In this document: piece after piece, positions 49,414-61,948 of the stretch | How the letters are laid out: the number at the start of each line of letters is the position of its first letter | Numbering within the stretch: position 1 is the stretch's first letter | DNA from: Parus major | Lineage: Eukaryota; Chordata; Aves; Passeriformes; Paridae | Direction of reading: 5' to 3' | NCBI RefSeq assembly: GCF_001522545.3 | Contig: NC_031770.1 | Span: 107,610,130 to 107,674,129 of the forward strand | Length of the DNA stretch: 64,000 nt | The notes under the pieces: model-generated | Database searches by the model: none | Seen by the model: the letters and a program-made list of their open reading frames with translations, nothing else | What the model was told of the DNA's origin: nothing | Program-made: the position numbers and the translations under genes

Positions 49414-50830
49414 GTTGCTGGAGGACCTGATCTGGGAGCCAGGATCCTCCTGCAGCTGGGTTAGCTGACATGTGCTGCAGAGCAGACCCATGGCTGCAGA
49501 ACTCAAACTACCTGGGTGGTTTTCCTTTGAGCCAGTCTTTCACACTGGCCTGAAGTTTTGGCTCTGTGGACAGCCCACTGCTTAATGACTGGGGGATTTG
49601 CTACTCTCAGCTGCAGAAATTGTTTGGTCCACTACTGAAATGTGGCTTAGGAAGCACCTGGGTGTGCATAACATTATGTCCCACCTCTTGACAAGACTGG
49701 AAATGTGATTTCTCACCCACCATGGTGGGTGAAACAAGCTGAAAGAAGAGTATAACTATCCTGATCAGGATTTAACCAGAAAGTGGTGAATATGAACTTC
49801 AATTTTAAATACCCTGGCTGTAGGAGCACCAGGAAAGAAGCCCTTTTTGCTCCCATCTTCCTCCAGAAACTGACATTCAAAACTTAGCAAGAAGCTCGTC
49901 AAAATATTTGAGGGCTAAACACATCACCATCTGGAATGGGACTGCCAGAAAGAGAGTGAGAGAAAGACTCCTTTTTCACATGTAACTTGTTTAATAAAAA
50001 TAAAATTCCTCTTGCGTTTCTGACATGGGACTGTAACCACTCCACCCTAACTCGCTTTGTCATGCTCAGATCTATGAAGTAAGAGGAAATTATGGAAATT
50101 TATCATGTCTGGGTTCTCAGGATTGATTATGACTCGCTGCTTTTATCTTCCAAACAGTCACTAAATCTAATTGCCTTGTTGTAATGGATTAACCCCTGTG
50201 GTCCACAGTAGCATTTATATTGTGTTCAAAGAGATTGTTACAGAGTTAGGGGATTTTTTTCAGCAATATACTTTCATAACATGTAGGTGCTCTGTGGACA
50301 TGACTCACCCTTTGTTGGTCTTGGGGGTCTAATTGGCTCATTGTTCTGCCTTTCTGCAGGGGATGAATTTCACATCACTGTGGGAGCAGGTATAGATGGG
50401 TCAAAGGGCCTTCCACAGCATAACCATTTCTTTTAAATTACAAGGCAAACAGATTTTGAAACCCTGTGTTCAAACATCAGCATCTGTATTGTAATCAGAA
50501 ACATTCCCCTGATGATATTTGTGGGATTAGTATTATTATTAGCCATTGTGCCTCAGCCCCTGGGGAACCTGAACTCTGGGGTCAGATCCCCAACTAGGAG
50601 CTGTATAAATACAGACCCTGTGTTAATAAAGTTCCCACTTAAGCTGTCTCACACCATGTTTGCCAAGGACTAATGGCTCACACATGGGCTCTCCTGGTGA
50701 CTCAGTGGGTCCTGGTGACTCTCCAAGTATTGGTGGTAGGTGTGAGGCAAGGAACAAGAGGTGGCTGTGGAGAGCAGTGGAGTAAGCATGGGGTAAGGTG
50801 ACAACTGCTGCTCAGTGTGACAGTCAGCAG
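49414..50830. other. noncoding stretch
   Basis: Unique DNA. It contains the 20-bp palindrome at 49713-49732, a spaced direct repeat TCCTGGTGACTC (50692-50703 and 50710-50721), and a micro-exon-like segment at 50361-50390 between TTTCTGCAG and GTATAG. Confidence 0.55.
49713..49732. repeat. perfect 20-bp palindrome
   Basis: The 10-mer TCACCCACCA is followed immediately by its exact reverse complement TGGTGGGTGA, with no spacer. It is centred on a CCATGG hexamer. Function is unknown. Confidence 0.95.
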
Positions 50831-50839
50831 TCTAAGTGT

Positions 50840-51500
50840 GATGGCACCCTAAATCCTGACCAGTGTCTCTGGAGGTGCAGTGGGAGAACCATGATTTGAG
50901 GGGGGGCATGAAATGCAGTAAAAATGAAAAGAAAGTGAAAAATTCAGAGGTAAGGAGGACAGGATCTGCCAGTGCTAAAGGGGGAACATACAGGTCCCTG
51001 TTTGTGCCAGAAAAAGGGAAGCAGAGTGCTCTGAGACAGAAAGAGAGCAAAATAAATGGCACCAAAAACCAGAGGAAGGTGATGCTGCAATTTTGAAAGC
51101 ATGGGTGAGATCTGATTTGGTGAAAGTTCAAGAAGAAAAGAACTCCAAAATGGAGATGGTGAGTCAAAAGCAAGGCAGAGGAAAACTGCACTGAAGGGTT
51201 TGATAATATTATCATGTTGAGTTGTCTGGAAATAACAAAATTAATTAGAAGACTAGCAAAATTACAGGAATATATACTGGGTAATAGGGAAATCAGCCAA
51301 ATCCTGGGGTCCCCAAGAGTCTCTGTTCCAAAGAGGGGTGATAGAGAAGCAGCTGGGCTTGAGTTCCATTTGGGGGAGGCAGTGGACACATGAGAAGAGA
51401 GAGGAGACACCAAAGGGAAGGGTAAGAGTGAGGAAGCTGGGGCAGAACCAATCACCACCAAATCAGAGACCAGCAACAGAGATGATCAGGAGAGTATGAA
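50840..51500. other. purine-rich plus-strand segment
   Basis: The plus strand is strongly enriched in A and G, with many GAGA, GGAGG and AAAG runs. This leaves few stops on the minus strand and opens a 214-codon minus-strand frame (50832-51476). That frame is rich in S, L, F and P, as expected from translated pyrimidine-rich DNA, and shows no domain, so I do not call it a gene. Confidence 0.6.
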
Positions 51501-51699
51501 CCATGCTTGAAGAACCCAACCTAAAGGGAAATTACTGGTGGAGCAGGAATCTGACTAGGGATGTCAGGACAGAAGTTAGACATTGAGATATGTTTTTGTG
51601 AAACACCCTATAAATGAGACTTGAGTTAGGTTTGAGGTTCATGAAACAATTTTTAAAGGAATAATTTCAGATTCATTCTGAAGTGAATAGGAAGCAGTT

Positions 51700-52730
51700 G
51701 TGATCCAGGCTCCCCAGTCAGTAAATCTAATCTAACACATTTCATCACACCAGACACGATCGCAATCTCAGATCAGTGTAACTGAATGTTTAATAGCTTC
51801 CAGCAAAAGAATAGAGCAGGTGAACAAATGTCTTTAAATTGCTTGCTTTAAAGAAGGGCAAATTGTCTGATACATTTTTATGGGTGTACAATTGCCAATA
51901 TTATTAGTTTTATTTGACTATTTACAACATATGTTTAATTAAAACTATTGTGAATATTCTTGTCTTAACCATTAGCAAAGTAATTACTTTTAGAAATCTC
52001 ATTCATTCTCAAGTTGCTTTCATATCCTGTTTGTCATACTGATAAGTGCTTCAATGAATTGCTTCACAAAAATTGTCACTGGAAAATGGAATCTATTTGA
52101 AGTCTGTTAAATGAAATTGATTTTTAATTAGAGAAATTGCTATGAAATGCTTTCCTGCTGTCTGTACAGCTTGAACAGCACAGTTTAGGTCTTGCTGAAA
52201 CTGTTCAAGATGAACTTTTGTTTCACCCCTGAACTTGGTACAAGGGTTTCCAGAGGTTAGTTCAGGAGACTGAATTGCTGATCACTCACTCGACATCTTC
52301 TGACCCATCTTTAACTCTGATATTTTCCCACTGTAGCAAGTCATGAGGATTCACACGAGCAGGCTGAGATTCCTCTGTCTAGGGATACATTATTACTGTG
52401 GGTAAAACCATGACATCTTTGCAAACAACAAACCTTTCTTATCTGGGATGAGCTTAACTGTACTACTCAGAATCTGTATTGCAGAATAATTTATAGCAGT
52501 TCATTGGGACACAAGCTGATACGGAGAAGGAAAACAACATTTGTACATTTTTATGCACGAGTTTCTTCAGAGCGCTGCAGCTTTGGTTAACTGTTTCACT
52601 GCCTTTTAAGGCAATTTGTTAATGAGTGTGAACTGCAGAAATCTGCTTGTTAGGAATAAAAATTCCCTGCTGCTTTCCCTATGTACATATTTTTATGCAA
52701 GATAAGGTACTTCTGGATGTTTCTGTGGTG
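51700..52730. promoter_or_regulatory. possible enhancer-like AT-rich segment
   Basis: It contains clustered homeodomain-like and forkhead-like motifs: TTTTTATGGG (about 51875-51883), TATTTAC (51919-51925), a TTTAATTAAA palindrome (51934-51943) and GTAATTAC (51980-51987). A second block with CpGs lies at 52505-52600. No repeat family or ORF accounts for the kilobase. Such motifs are frequent in AT-rich DNA, so this is tentative. Confidence 0.2.
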
Positions 52731-54148
52731 TGCTTCAGCAGCCATCTTTGAATAGCACTCCCACCTTGGTTTCAATTCTGTCTAGTGGTGCTGAGTTCCC
52801 CAAGTTAATTGTGTGTAGAGGCTTTTGGGACAGTGTTAGCCACGCTTGAGAAATCTGCTTTCTCTTCAGAGCCCAGTCAAGGGGGTTGTGGCTTCTCCAC
52901 AGCCTCCCTAGAGAGAGCTGGAGCCCTGTTCTGACCCTTCCAGGTGTGCTCCCACACTGAAGCTGTTCACATGTAGACCCACAGGTTCATGGCCTGAGGA
53001 CCTGACCTTCTCCTTGGCACGTGGCCACAAAATTGTTTCATGATCATACACAAGTGTGTTTTGGCACGTCACACGTAGAAGGCTGATCCCAGTGAAGAGA
53101 GTAAAAATATTAATAAAAATAAATCAATAATAAAACAGAACAACACCACCACCAAAAAAACCCCAACAGAACAAAATAAATGTCTCCTCTCAAAATTAAT
53201 TTGACACCAGAAATCTTCTCTCATGTTCAGACTTCTGCAGAATGTCCAGGCACTGGCAAGATTAGGATTTAAGCAACAAACTAAACAGTACAGTACTGTA
53301 TTTATGAGGGAACAACATGACAGACTCTATTTAGGTTTTATACCAAAAGCTTAACCTTTTGCAGTCTGTGGGTTTGAGCTGCACTAACAAGAAGCAATTA
53401 CTGCGGTGGATTATTTTTTTTGCTTATGGTGTATGGCCCCAGGCTTCTCAGTGTGGCTTCTCTCAGAGCTGGCACACAATAGTAGGGGTATATGCCAAAG
53501 CTGCTCTCACTTCTCCAAGGCAATGAATCAGAAAGGGCTGTGGTGTTCTAATCAGAACACTTTTTTTTCCTAGGCTGGGAGTCCATTGCTTTCTTAGAAA
53601 CCAGGCAGACATAGCAATCCCTCCTGCTCTTTCTTCTGTTCCCCCATAGATAGCTCACTGGAGGCGTATATGCACACATTTTGGCTGAGCAGCATGATGG
53701 ATGAGGAGCCTGGTGACATACAAAGTGCAATTTTCTTTATTTAGATGTCTGCACCTCTCCCGTAGAGAGGGGATTACAAGGATGGGCAGAGCAATCCTTC
53801 CTTTCATGCTGGTTGTTGGCTCCCAAGATGTCTCAACACAGAAAACAGCTCCAAGCACAGATTTAGGGAAAGAATAAAGGCCAGAGTTGACAGAAGTTCA
53901 GATTCAACAAGTTATTAAGAGCTGCTAAGTGTGTCTGGGCTCCTCGCTTTCCCTTGCAGTCTCAGGGTTGACTGGGTGCCCTGAGATTTCATGATCTTCT
54001 GTCAACAATTAGCCAGAAAATTAAAACTCATAAGAGCGTAACAGCATGTCTTTACATGGCAGGGAAGTCTGCTTCCATGCCAAGAAACAGAACTGGGGAT
54101 TCTGTGGGAACACTGCCATTTGGAGGCACCTGCCATAAAACTATTTAT

Positions 54149-54219
54149 ATGCACATGGATATGTGTGTGCACGTAGCTGGCTCTGTGCATGCGTGCAAGT
54201 GTGTGTAGGTGCACACATC
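54149..54219. repeat. TG/CA-rich alternating tract
   Basis: An interrupted alternating purine-pyrimidine stretch with TATGTGTGTGCACG, GTGCATGCGTGCAAG and GTGTGTAGGTGCACAC. It is a degenerate dinucleotide repeat that could favour Z-DNA. Confidence 0.7.
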
Positions 54220-57016
54220 TACCCCTAAGGTGGGCTCGTGGATATGCTTGATACATTTGAGGCAAAACAAGGTATTTTCTTCTCCAAAGTGCACTTCTGT
54301 TCAGTGTTTGCAATGCCCTCAGATGATTTGTTCAACGTATGTTTAAAATCAATTCCCTTGTGTTTGGCTTCATTTTATGGATTGATCATGACCACAAGGT
54401 CTGATCTAATATTCCATCACCTCACAGGGAAGTTTTCCATTGAAGATATTGCCTGAAGACTAAGGGGACTGGAATGTCAATAATCTGATTGTTGAATGGG
54501 TGCACATACGTAACACATGGAGTCACAGCTCTCTCATTCAGTAGCAGCAGCATAGCTAAAAAAATAGAAATTTGAATTGTTTTCATGGAGATAAAATCAG
54601 TTTGAACAGATGGAATATTTACTATAGTTCTGGTCTATCCTAAGACTTTTTCTAGGAAAATTAGTTTCTTTAATATGATATATGTGCTTTGTGCAGACTG
54701 CAGGCTAGTAATTCACAAAAATATGTTACCAATAAGTCCTATTTCATTTTTTTTAGTTTCCACGATTTCCTTGGAATTCTTCCATACTAATAATTACTTA
54801 TTAAACAATTTTTGAAAATTATTCTGAACTCACTGGTCAGTCATGGCCAGGTTTTTCAGTGGGAGTGTCCACATTTTACCCAGTTCAGTACATCTGTTTG
54901 CACACATTTGTACACTTTTTTCTACATCAAATATTCTGCCATTAAAATGTATCTTTAGGGTTTTTTGGGGGTAGTTTAGGTTTTTTTTTTCTTAAATTAT
55001 GATTAGTAGCTTTGCTTAGCACAACAGTAAGTGTTGTAATGGCAGTGTACATGCTCCTGCAACATTCACTTTTTTTACTCTGCTTGGTGCAGAGGAAATT
55101 CAATAAATCACAGATTTCTCCATGGCCAGTGAGCATCAAAATCTTGTGTAGCTCAAACACCTATGGAAGAGGCTGGATCCCAAAACCTGGTTTATTGCCT
55201 ATTCAGACAGAAGCTTTTCCAGCTTCATTGAATCACAACTCCTTTTAAGAAAGTATATGTTTTATTTTACTTAATTTTATGGCCCTAAAGATGAGCAGTT
55301 GCTATATTGTGGAGCTGAACAGGCAATGGATCTACATTTATACCTCATAGCTGACTGCTTTCCTGATATCTTACAAAATAAGAGCTCTTGTAATTTAGCT
55401 GGGAAGACACTGCTCTACAGGGGGAAGAAATCAAGTACATGTTGATGCCTAAACCCAGATTATTTTGTACACAGCAGGCAGGGCCCAGCCAACTCCTCAT
55501 TCAGAGGCTGCAAGGCAGCTGGCTGGGGAGAGCCCTGACCTGCTGGCTGACAGGTTTGGAGCTGTCTAAAGGCTGGAGATGAGGAGGTCAAAGCCAAATT
55601 TGGAGGAGGTCAAGTGAGGAGGCACAGGACTCTGGGAGTTTTCACTTATGGGAGCAGAAGGAAATGTGTTCATATGTGGTAGCTAAAGAAGGAAAGTAAT
55701 TATGTTCCATGGACGTTGCATGTAAACAGGAATGTATGGAAGATACCTTCAGGAGCTGCTGCAGGTTTATTGCCTTAAAAATAGTTCTTTCATTTTTTCT
55801 CCCAGACCGGGTTTTCTAGCCATTCTCCCATCCACAGGTGGATTTCTCTGATGACCTGGCCAGGGATGCTCTTCCCTAAGAGGTGTGTCAGAACTGGATG
55901 CTGTAATCAGCTGGAGACATACTGATACTGACAAGAGAAAGAGAGGCTTCAAGGTCTTGGGTTTGTCTTTTTTTTTTTCCTCAACAGCATGACAACATTG
56001 ATGCACCCTCACTCAGCCTCTGATCCACTGTAACACCTTTACACTTTTCAATAAAACTTTCAGTCCTCATCTTGTGTTTCTACAGTTGATTATTCATCCT
56101 CAATCTGGAATTTTGCATGTGCTTCTCTTTGTTCTTTCAGACTATTTCTCCACTGTATCCAGTTCATCCTGATCCAAATCCATACTATACTGAAAGTGCA
56201 AGATCAGGGCAGACCCCTCTGTAGGTTTTATCTACCTAAACCACAATTTTCATGGAGAAGGTAGAAGAATTACTGAGTTCAACAGCACTGAAAAACGATC
56301 ACAATTTCCTTAAAGAAATGCAGAGAGTTTAGGTGAAGACTGAGGGGATGTTGAAGGTGCAGAATAATTTAGGGCTGTACATGCTGCTGGACTGACAAAG
56401 ACTCCAAAGGGATTCACAGGAGCAAGATACCTCTGGGCATCTTCTCTTGTTTCTCTCTCTACCCACTCACACTGCCATTAAGTGACCAGATGGGTTCAGA
56501 ACTTCATTTTGTGCCAAGATCTACTAGATTATAGCAGCTGAGCCTCCAGATTCTTCAACGTTGCAAATCTGCAGCCTTTCACCTGAACAAAGTTAAGCTG
56601 GAAACTGAATTTCTTCATGCAAACCCACAGAGGTTCCATGTGTGACCTGGTCCTGGAGAGGAATTTTCTTATTTATGTGTCAGAAAGGATTAGGGAGGTC
56701 ACTTTTTCTAATAAAGTGGAAAATTTTCACCTGCAATATTCTTCCTGGTTTGATCCTAATATACACTGTATCATCCAATTAAAAAAAAAGAACCGGGCTG
56801 GTAAAAGTGATATTGGGTGTATTTAGAGGGTGAATAAACAACTGTGCATTTTGGAAGTGTAATGAAAACTTCAAGTAAATGCTTAAGACTATGTTAGATG
56901 TAATCCTGAGAAACTTTCCATGAAATCCTCAGAATTTCTAGAAACCTGTTGATTCCTTACAAGAAGTGACTAATGTAAAGTTATGAACATTAGTGTAAAG
57001 AGGGTCTTTTAATGGT

Positions 57017-57031
57017 AAAAAAAAAAAAAAA
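57017..57031. repeat. poly-A tract
   Basis: About fifteen uninterrupted A residues. No retroposed gene is recognisable upstream. Confidence 0.9.
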
Positions 57032-57566
57032 CAGCTACAAGAAAATTTACTATAATATATTTATACCTGTATTTGTGTATTTCATAAACGGTTCATTGTA
57101 ACATGCAAATTCCTTGGCTCTCAACACCGTTCTACACAGATGGTGAACTTTAGACAGTTAAATAAGTGGAACACTTCAAACTTTTCCTTTTATCTTTCAC
57201 CTTTCTCTGCTGTTTCCCTCCTATCTTTTCTGCCAGCTACTCCACAAAGAAGCCTGGGAATGACTGTAAGGCAGTCTCCTCAGATCGCTTAATATTCCTG
57301 CTATGAAGACAGCCTGAATTCAAAGGCTCCATGTGAAAGACTGGGAAGATCTTAATTTCTCCCTTGGCACTTCTTTTATGCTGATAAATCACAGTTTGCT
57401 CTGCATGTTTCTGTTCAGAGGGAAGATCTGGACAGGCTGACAGCATTAACAGCCTTCCCCAGCAGTTGAAACCCCTTTCACCTCCTTTGGGGCATCACAT
57501 ACATGAACTGTATGAATCCTGCATCAAATTTTAAACCAGAACCATGCAACTTCAAATTTTAACACC

Positions 57567-57790
57567 ATAATCATAGAATCACAGAATGTTTGGGTCAAAA
57601 GGGATGTTAAAGACCATTTATTTCCAGCCCCTTGTCATGGGCAGAGACCTTCCACTAGACCAGGTTGCTCCAAGCCCTCTTCAACCTGGCTTTCAACACT
57701 TCCAAGGGTGGGGCATCTTCACAACTTCTCTGACAGACTTATTCCAGTGCCTCACCACCCTCAGCTGTGCCAAAACACCACAACAATTCT
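57567..57790 (-). mobile_element. CR1 LINE 3' end, antisense
   Basis: The plus strand begins TAATCATAGAATCACAGAAT (reverse-complement octamer tail), then GTTTGGGTCAAAAGGGATG, CTTGTCATGGGCAGAGACC, CCACTAGACCAGGTTGCTCC and AGTGCCTCACCACCCTCAG. It is truncated before the middle of the 3' region. Confidence 0.94.
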
Positions 57791-60035
57791 TCATCCTGCA
57801 AAGATTAGGTCTGTGGCTTCATAGATGTTCAAGGCTGGAACTGGGGACACCACTGTAGACTAATTTAGTCAGCAGATATAAGGCCATGGAAGGTGATAAA
57901 AAGACATTTAGTATGCTGATGCATCTATCAGATTATCCAAACTATCCTGGCTAAATACTCCAATAACTTTTGTTCCATAAAGCCATAATATTTCATTGGT
58001 TAAAATATATCTGTGACAATTTTATATCCTGTTGAAAAATTCCTCAGGTTAATATATCATTGCTTTCCTTGTAGTTGGTATTTATGAATAATCACTTCCA
58101 TTGTTCTACTTCTATTTGTAATTTTTAGGGTTTCCATTTCCATTATCCCTTTCTCTGATTAAAGACCAATTGCATGCTGGGGCTTTCCACCTTAAGAGCA
58201 TTCTCACAGAATCTAGTTGCATCACTGCTCAGTTATCTTTCTGATAAACTCCATGGACTGAAGAATTTTGTCTAAGATTGAATTTCTCACTGAAAGTAAT
58301 TTCTAGTAATTTGAGGTTTGCCTTCCAATTTTTCAAAATTTCATTAAATATGAAGTTACTAGGAACTCATATAGGAATTATTCCAGAATTATTTTAAATA
58401 ATCCCATTTTAAAGATTAAAAAATATTTAACTTCATCTGTCAGACGAAGTTGGAATCTTATCTTATTTCAAATAATAGTAACAGAAAAATAAATTTTGCT
58501 CTCTACTGTCACGGGAAGTTTTAAATAGAAATAGCCATAGGCCATAAGTTGTGTTTAGATTTGGATGTAAACATTCAATGGCCTAAAATAATGGATGGAG
58601 AACTTACTTGGAGTCATCTGATGGCTGGTCCACTTCCATTGAGGTTTCTGGAACTGCCATAGAACTGGAGGTGAAAGTCAATGAGATAAATATGACTAAC
58701 TGCTGCTAGCCTGAGTGAGGCATCTGCCTGTTTCCTCTGTCCTGAGGAGACCTTTATATTAGTAAGAAATTTCTGTTTAGAGAAATAAATTTTTCTCATT
58801 GCCATTTTTTCTTCTTTTTTTTTTTTTACAATAGCCTTGGGTATGTTTTCCTTTTTCTTTGGTAAATGTGTCCAACTCCCTTTCTTTTACTCCCCTGATT
58901 TCAATAGCCTGATTATTACCAGTTGTTTGGTATTTTAACATGTGTATTGTTTTATTTCATATACTTTTTTTGAGCATGGGTTTTGGACCCTGGGTTTTGG
59001 GCTGGGACTGACCAGCAGGAGGACAGGAAAGAAGTTCTGCTATTTCATGATGAAAAGATGAAATTTCCTAGCGCTATTGGTTTTGTTTAAAAAAATTATT
59101 CCTCCTTTGTGTGAAATTTATATCAAATTTAAAACCAAAGTCAAAAAGGAAAGATAGCAAAGCAGGTTTTTTATGATCTCCTTTGCAATATTGCAATTCT
59201 AAATGTTTATTCTTGTTTCTCTACCTCATGTTAATCCTTCTGATGCTTAGTGCAGTAGAGGACTCATAAGGTGCACTGATCCTTTCATTTACTTTGTTGC
59301 AAAGAAGTGCACCGTGAGCAAGGTGCTAACCCTAATTCCTGCCCTTTCCTTTCTATTGTCCTCAGTGAAATCAATGTTTTCCAATCAGATGTGGTATTTC
59401 CCTGCTTTTGGATCACTGTTTCAATCCGTGAACAGGACAGGAACTCAGTGAAATGCTCCCCAGTTGAAAAGATGGTTGTTCCTGCTTCATTATGACAAAA
59501 ATTCCTTAGCACCACATGCTGAAATTAGGCTAAAAGTGACAAAGGCTGTAGAAGGAGACATGAGGCGTGGTTTATACAACTACATAATGCCCAAGAAGGT
59601 GACTTCCCACCATTCTCTCTATCTCTTTGCTTTCAGATTCCATCAGGACACAGCCTGAACAATTTCACCCCAGAGTTCCTATTTTAATTGTTCTTGGTTT
59701 TATTTCTCATTAGATTCGTCAAGGTTCTTGAGTGATCTAAACTCCCCTCCAGTCACTCTCTCCTTATCTTGCCTGACAAGAGTAAATATTTTTTCTGTGC
59801 TCTGTACTGGCAAGGTGATCAAATATTTTGATGACACTTCCAGAGAAAAACAGCTTGAAGGGCAATGAGTGGCATGGAAAAAGTTCTGATAAATATTCAG
59901 GGACACTGAATATTTACACAGGATCCTATGATGAAAAATACCTTACTGTGTTATGACAGGCAGAACAACTCTACAAACCAGAAGTTAAAATGTGCTTTAT
60001 AGGTCTTATGGAAGACAAGGTACATCTGACAGTAG
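57791..60035. other. noncoding stretch
   Basis: AT-rich unique sequence with T-rich runs near 58808-58826. No genes or mobile elements recognised. A good splice-acceptor-like sequence (CTCTTTGCTTTCAG) ends at 59636 and is followed by a 16-codon open segment with a stop at 59656-59658, too short to call. Confidence 0.6.
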
Positions 60036-60112
60036 TTGACAAGGTGGTGTTAGGTCATAGGTTGGACTTGATGGCCTCAAAGGTCTTTTCCAACCTAACT
60101 GATTCTGTGATC
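60036..60112 (+). mobile_element. CR1 LINE 3' remnant
   Basis: A very short copy: GGTGGTGTTAGGTCATAGG, TTGGACTTGATGGCCTC, AAGGTCTTTTCCAACCTAAC and a single GATTCTGTGATC tail. Confidence 0.9.
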
Positions 60113-61841
60113 TTCAGGAAAAGCTGTACCCTTTCTTAACATCTCTTCTGCTACTTCCAGAAAGATGCTCGAATGGTCCCTGGGTGATCCCCCTCCAGCA
60201 ACCTTCTTGGTCAGCCTAAAGTCCAATCTAGCTGTAGAAAGCTAAGAGAAACTCAAAACTCATGGACAAACTGGGACATGATCCTATCCAAGGTGGATTT
60301 TCAAATGCCAGAAGTCAACAAGGACATGACAACTGCTGTGAAGCCACTCAGTGGCTAATCTGCTTTAGGGGATAATCTACTTTAGGTGCCTTGAGAGATA
60401 CTCTGGTGATCTGCCCCAGCATAACACCCTCACACTGATAGCCAGATTTTATAGATGATGAGAGCAGCACACTGCCCTAAGGTTAGCAGAAATACAAAAT
60501 GCTCAGTTTTATTGATGTTGTGTTTCTTTTATTTTCTTTTCCAGCAGTGAATACTGTTTAAATTACAGTAGAAACCCCCACCAGTCCTGATAATAGGGGC
60601 AGGGGATAAACCTGGCTTATAGATCTGAGTAATACATACCCTTTACCCCAACACTGCACTGTATTAGCTCAAGGCATGTCAGCCTCTTGGGTTTTAATTA
60701 ATAAAGTTCCTGTTAAGGACATTTTTTTCATCACTTGCTCTATTCCAACACATTTCTTTCATTTGCAACCTGAACGTTCTGCCAAGCAGGCCCGCGGTGT
60801 CAGGAGGGGAGGGAGTGCCTGTCTAAACTACAGTCGTCTGTCTGTTCAACTTGATTCAATTTAGTAGAATTTCACTTTGTCGAATGACAAGATGCTGTAT
60901 TTTGACATTTGCCTATTTATGCTAAAGTAGAGGAATAATAAAATCAGTTTGGCGTCTGGCTTGCTCTAACTGTAGCTGTTACTTAAGAATTATAATTCTT
61001 TTTTTTGACTGACATTACTGTTTAGTTTCTTATTTGTTGTCTTTTGTTGTGTTTTGTTGTGTTGGACTGTTTACCCTTGAGCTTGTTGACTTTTGTTTTG
61101 GTTGGTGTTTAGTTGGTTTTGTTGTTAAATAAAAGCTTTCCTAACAAACTGGCATTCTCTTCCTCGAACACACCCTTCCTCAGCTGCACATCTAAAAAAA
61201 GGAGACAGCTTTGTTAAAAGGAAGGAATTTCTTGTGTATTTTTTTTTTCCTTTAAAACTCATTGGAAAAAGTAAAATGCAACAGCCAAACAAAAAAACTT
61301 CAAGAGTTTTAGAGCAACAAATGCTGATGCTGTGAGTAAGAGGCATCCTGTTACTGAGGCAGAATCCCCTCGTGGCTTTGGTATGAAGCTGGGGTGGTGC
61401 TGGGCTGGCAGACCCTGGGACTGTATGTCTGAATGTTTTTGTGTTGGGCTCCTCACCACAATGCATGAGCACCTTCCAGGAACCCATCGAGTTTGTCATC
61501 TTCTCTGTGTCACTCCTTCCCCAGCAGACATGGGTGTGCAATAGGGGATTTTGCTTTCCCAAGGAATATTTTCAAGTCCCATGTTAGAGGAGATACCACA
61601 GAAGTAGATGTCTTGTATTTCACCAGAGGACAGTGAGTCTTGTGATGTTCATCAGTTCCTTTGGAAATTAATTCCACAATTCAGCCCAGGAAATAAGAAT
61701 CTTTCTCCTTACCCTTACTGCAGAAAATTCACTTGAGCCAGGACAGTTGTTTTTTTGGACAGGGAACCCTAAGAACACAAAAACCCTGCAAGTCACACCT
61801 GACAGGATCCACTAACAGCAATCATTTTCCTTCCCCCACAG
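60113..61841. other. noncoding stretch
   Basis: Contains a 17-bp tandem duplication (60356-60372 and 60373-60389, TAATCT(G/A)CTTTAGG core) and a T/G-rich run of TTTTGTTGTG-like units (about 61037-61130). Two overlapping ORFs on opposite strands, of 145 and 70 codons at 61125-61562, have no domain. Confidence 0.6.
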
Positions 61842-61948
61842 ACCAATATTTCTGGCAGAAAAATGACACAGCCTTTGATCTCAAGCGAGCCCTGGAACAC
61901 TCTACATTGAGCCTCATCACAGCATTGCAATCCCAACCCAGTTTGTGA
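61842..61948 (+). CDS. candidate 3'-terminal coding exon, gene unknown
   Basis: A pyrimidine-rich acceptor (TTTTCCTTCCCCCACAG) ends at 61841. The frame enters in phase 1 and runs 34 full codons to a TGA at 61946-61948. The peptide begins QYFWQKNDTAFDLKRALEH and ends in LITALQSQPSL; it is charged, could form an amphipathic helix, and looks less like translated noncoding DNA than anything else in the window. I do not recognise the family. An AATAAA lies 449 bp after the stop, which would make a normal 3' UTR. Only the exon is placed here, and a chance pseudo-exon remains possible. Confidence 0.3.

Larger units (their letters stand above)
52731..57566. other. noncoding stretch
   Basis: Unique AT-rich sequence with short simple runs (for example 53100-53175, A-rich). 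ORFs reach 103 codons without domains. A TG/CA-rich tract lies at 54149-54219. No mobile element recognised. Confidence 0.6.

Noticed and set aside
50832..51476. 214-codon minus-strand ORF, the longest without gaps
   Set aside because: It arises from a purine-rich plus strand with few complementary stops. The product is rich in S, L, F and P without domain or splice context.
60541..60600. Strong acceptor-like tract (TTATTTTCTTTTCCAG) as an exon start
   Set aside because: Frames downstream stop within about 14 codons and no donor of quality follows.
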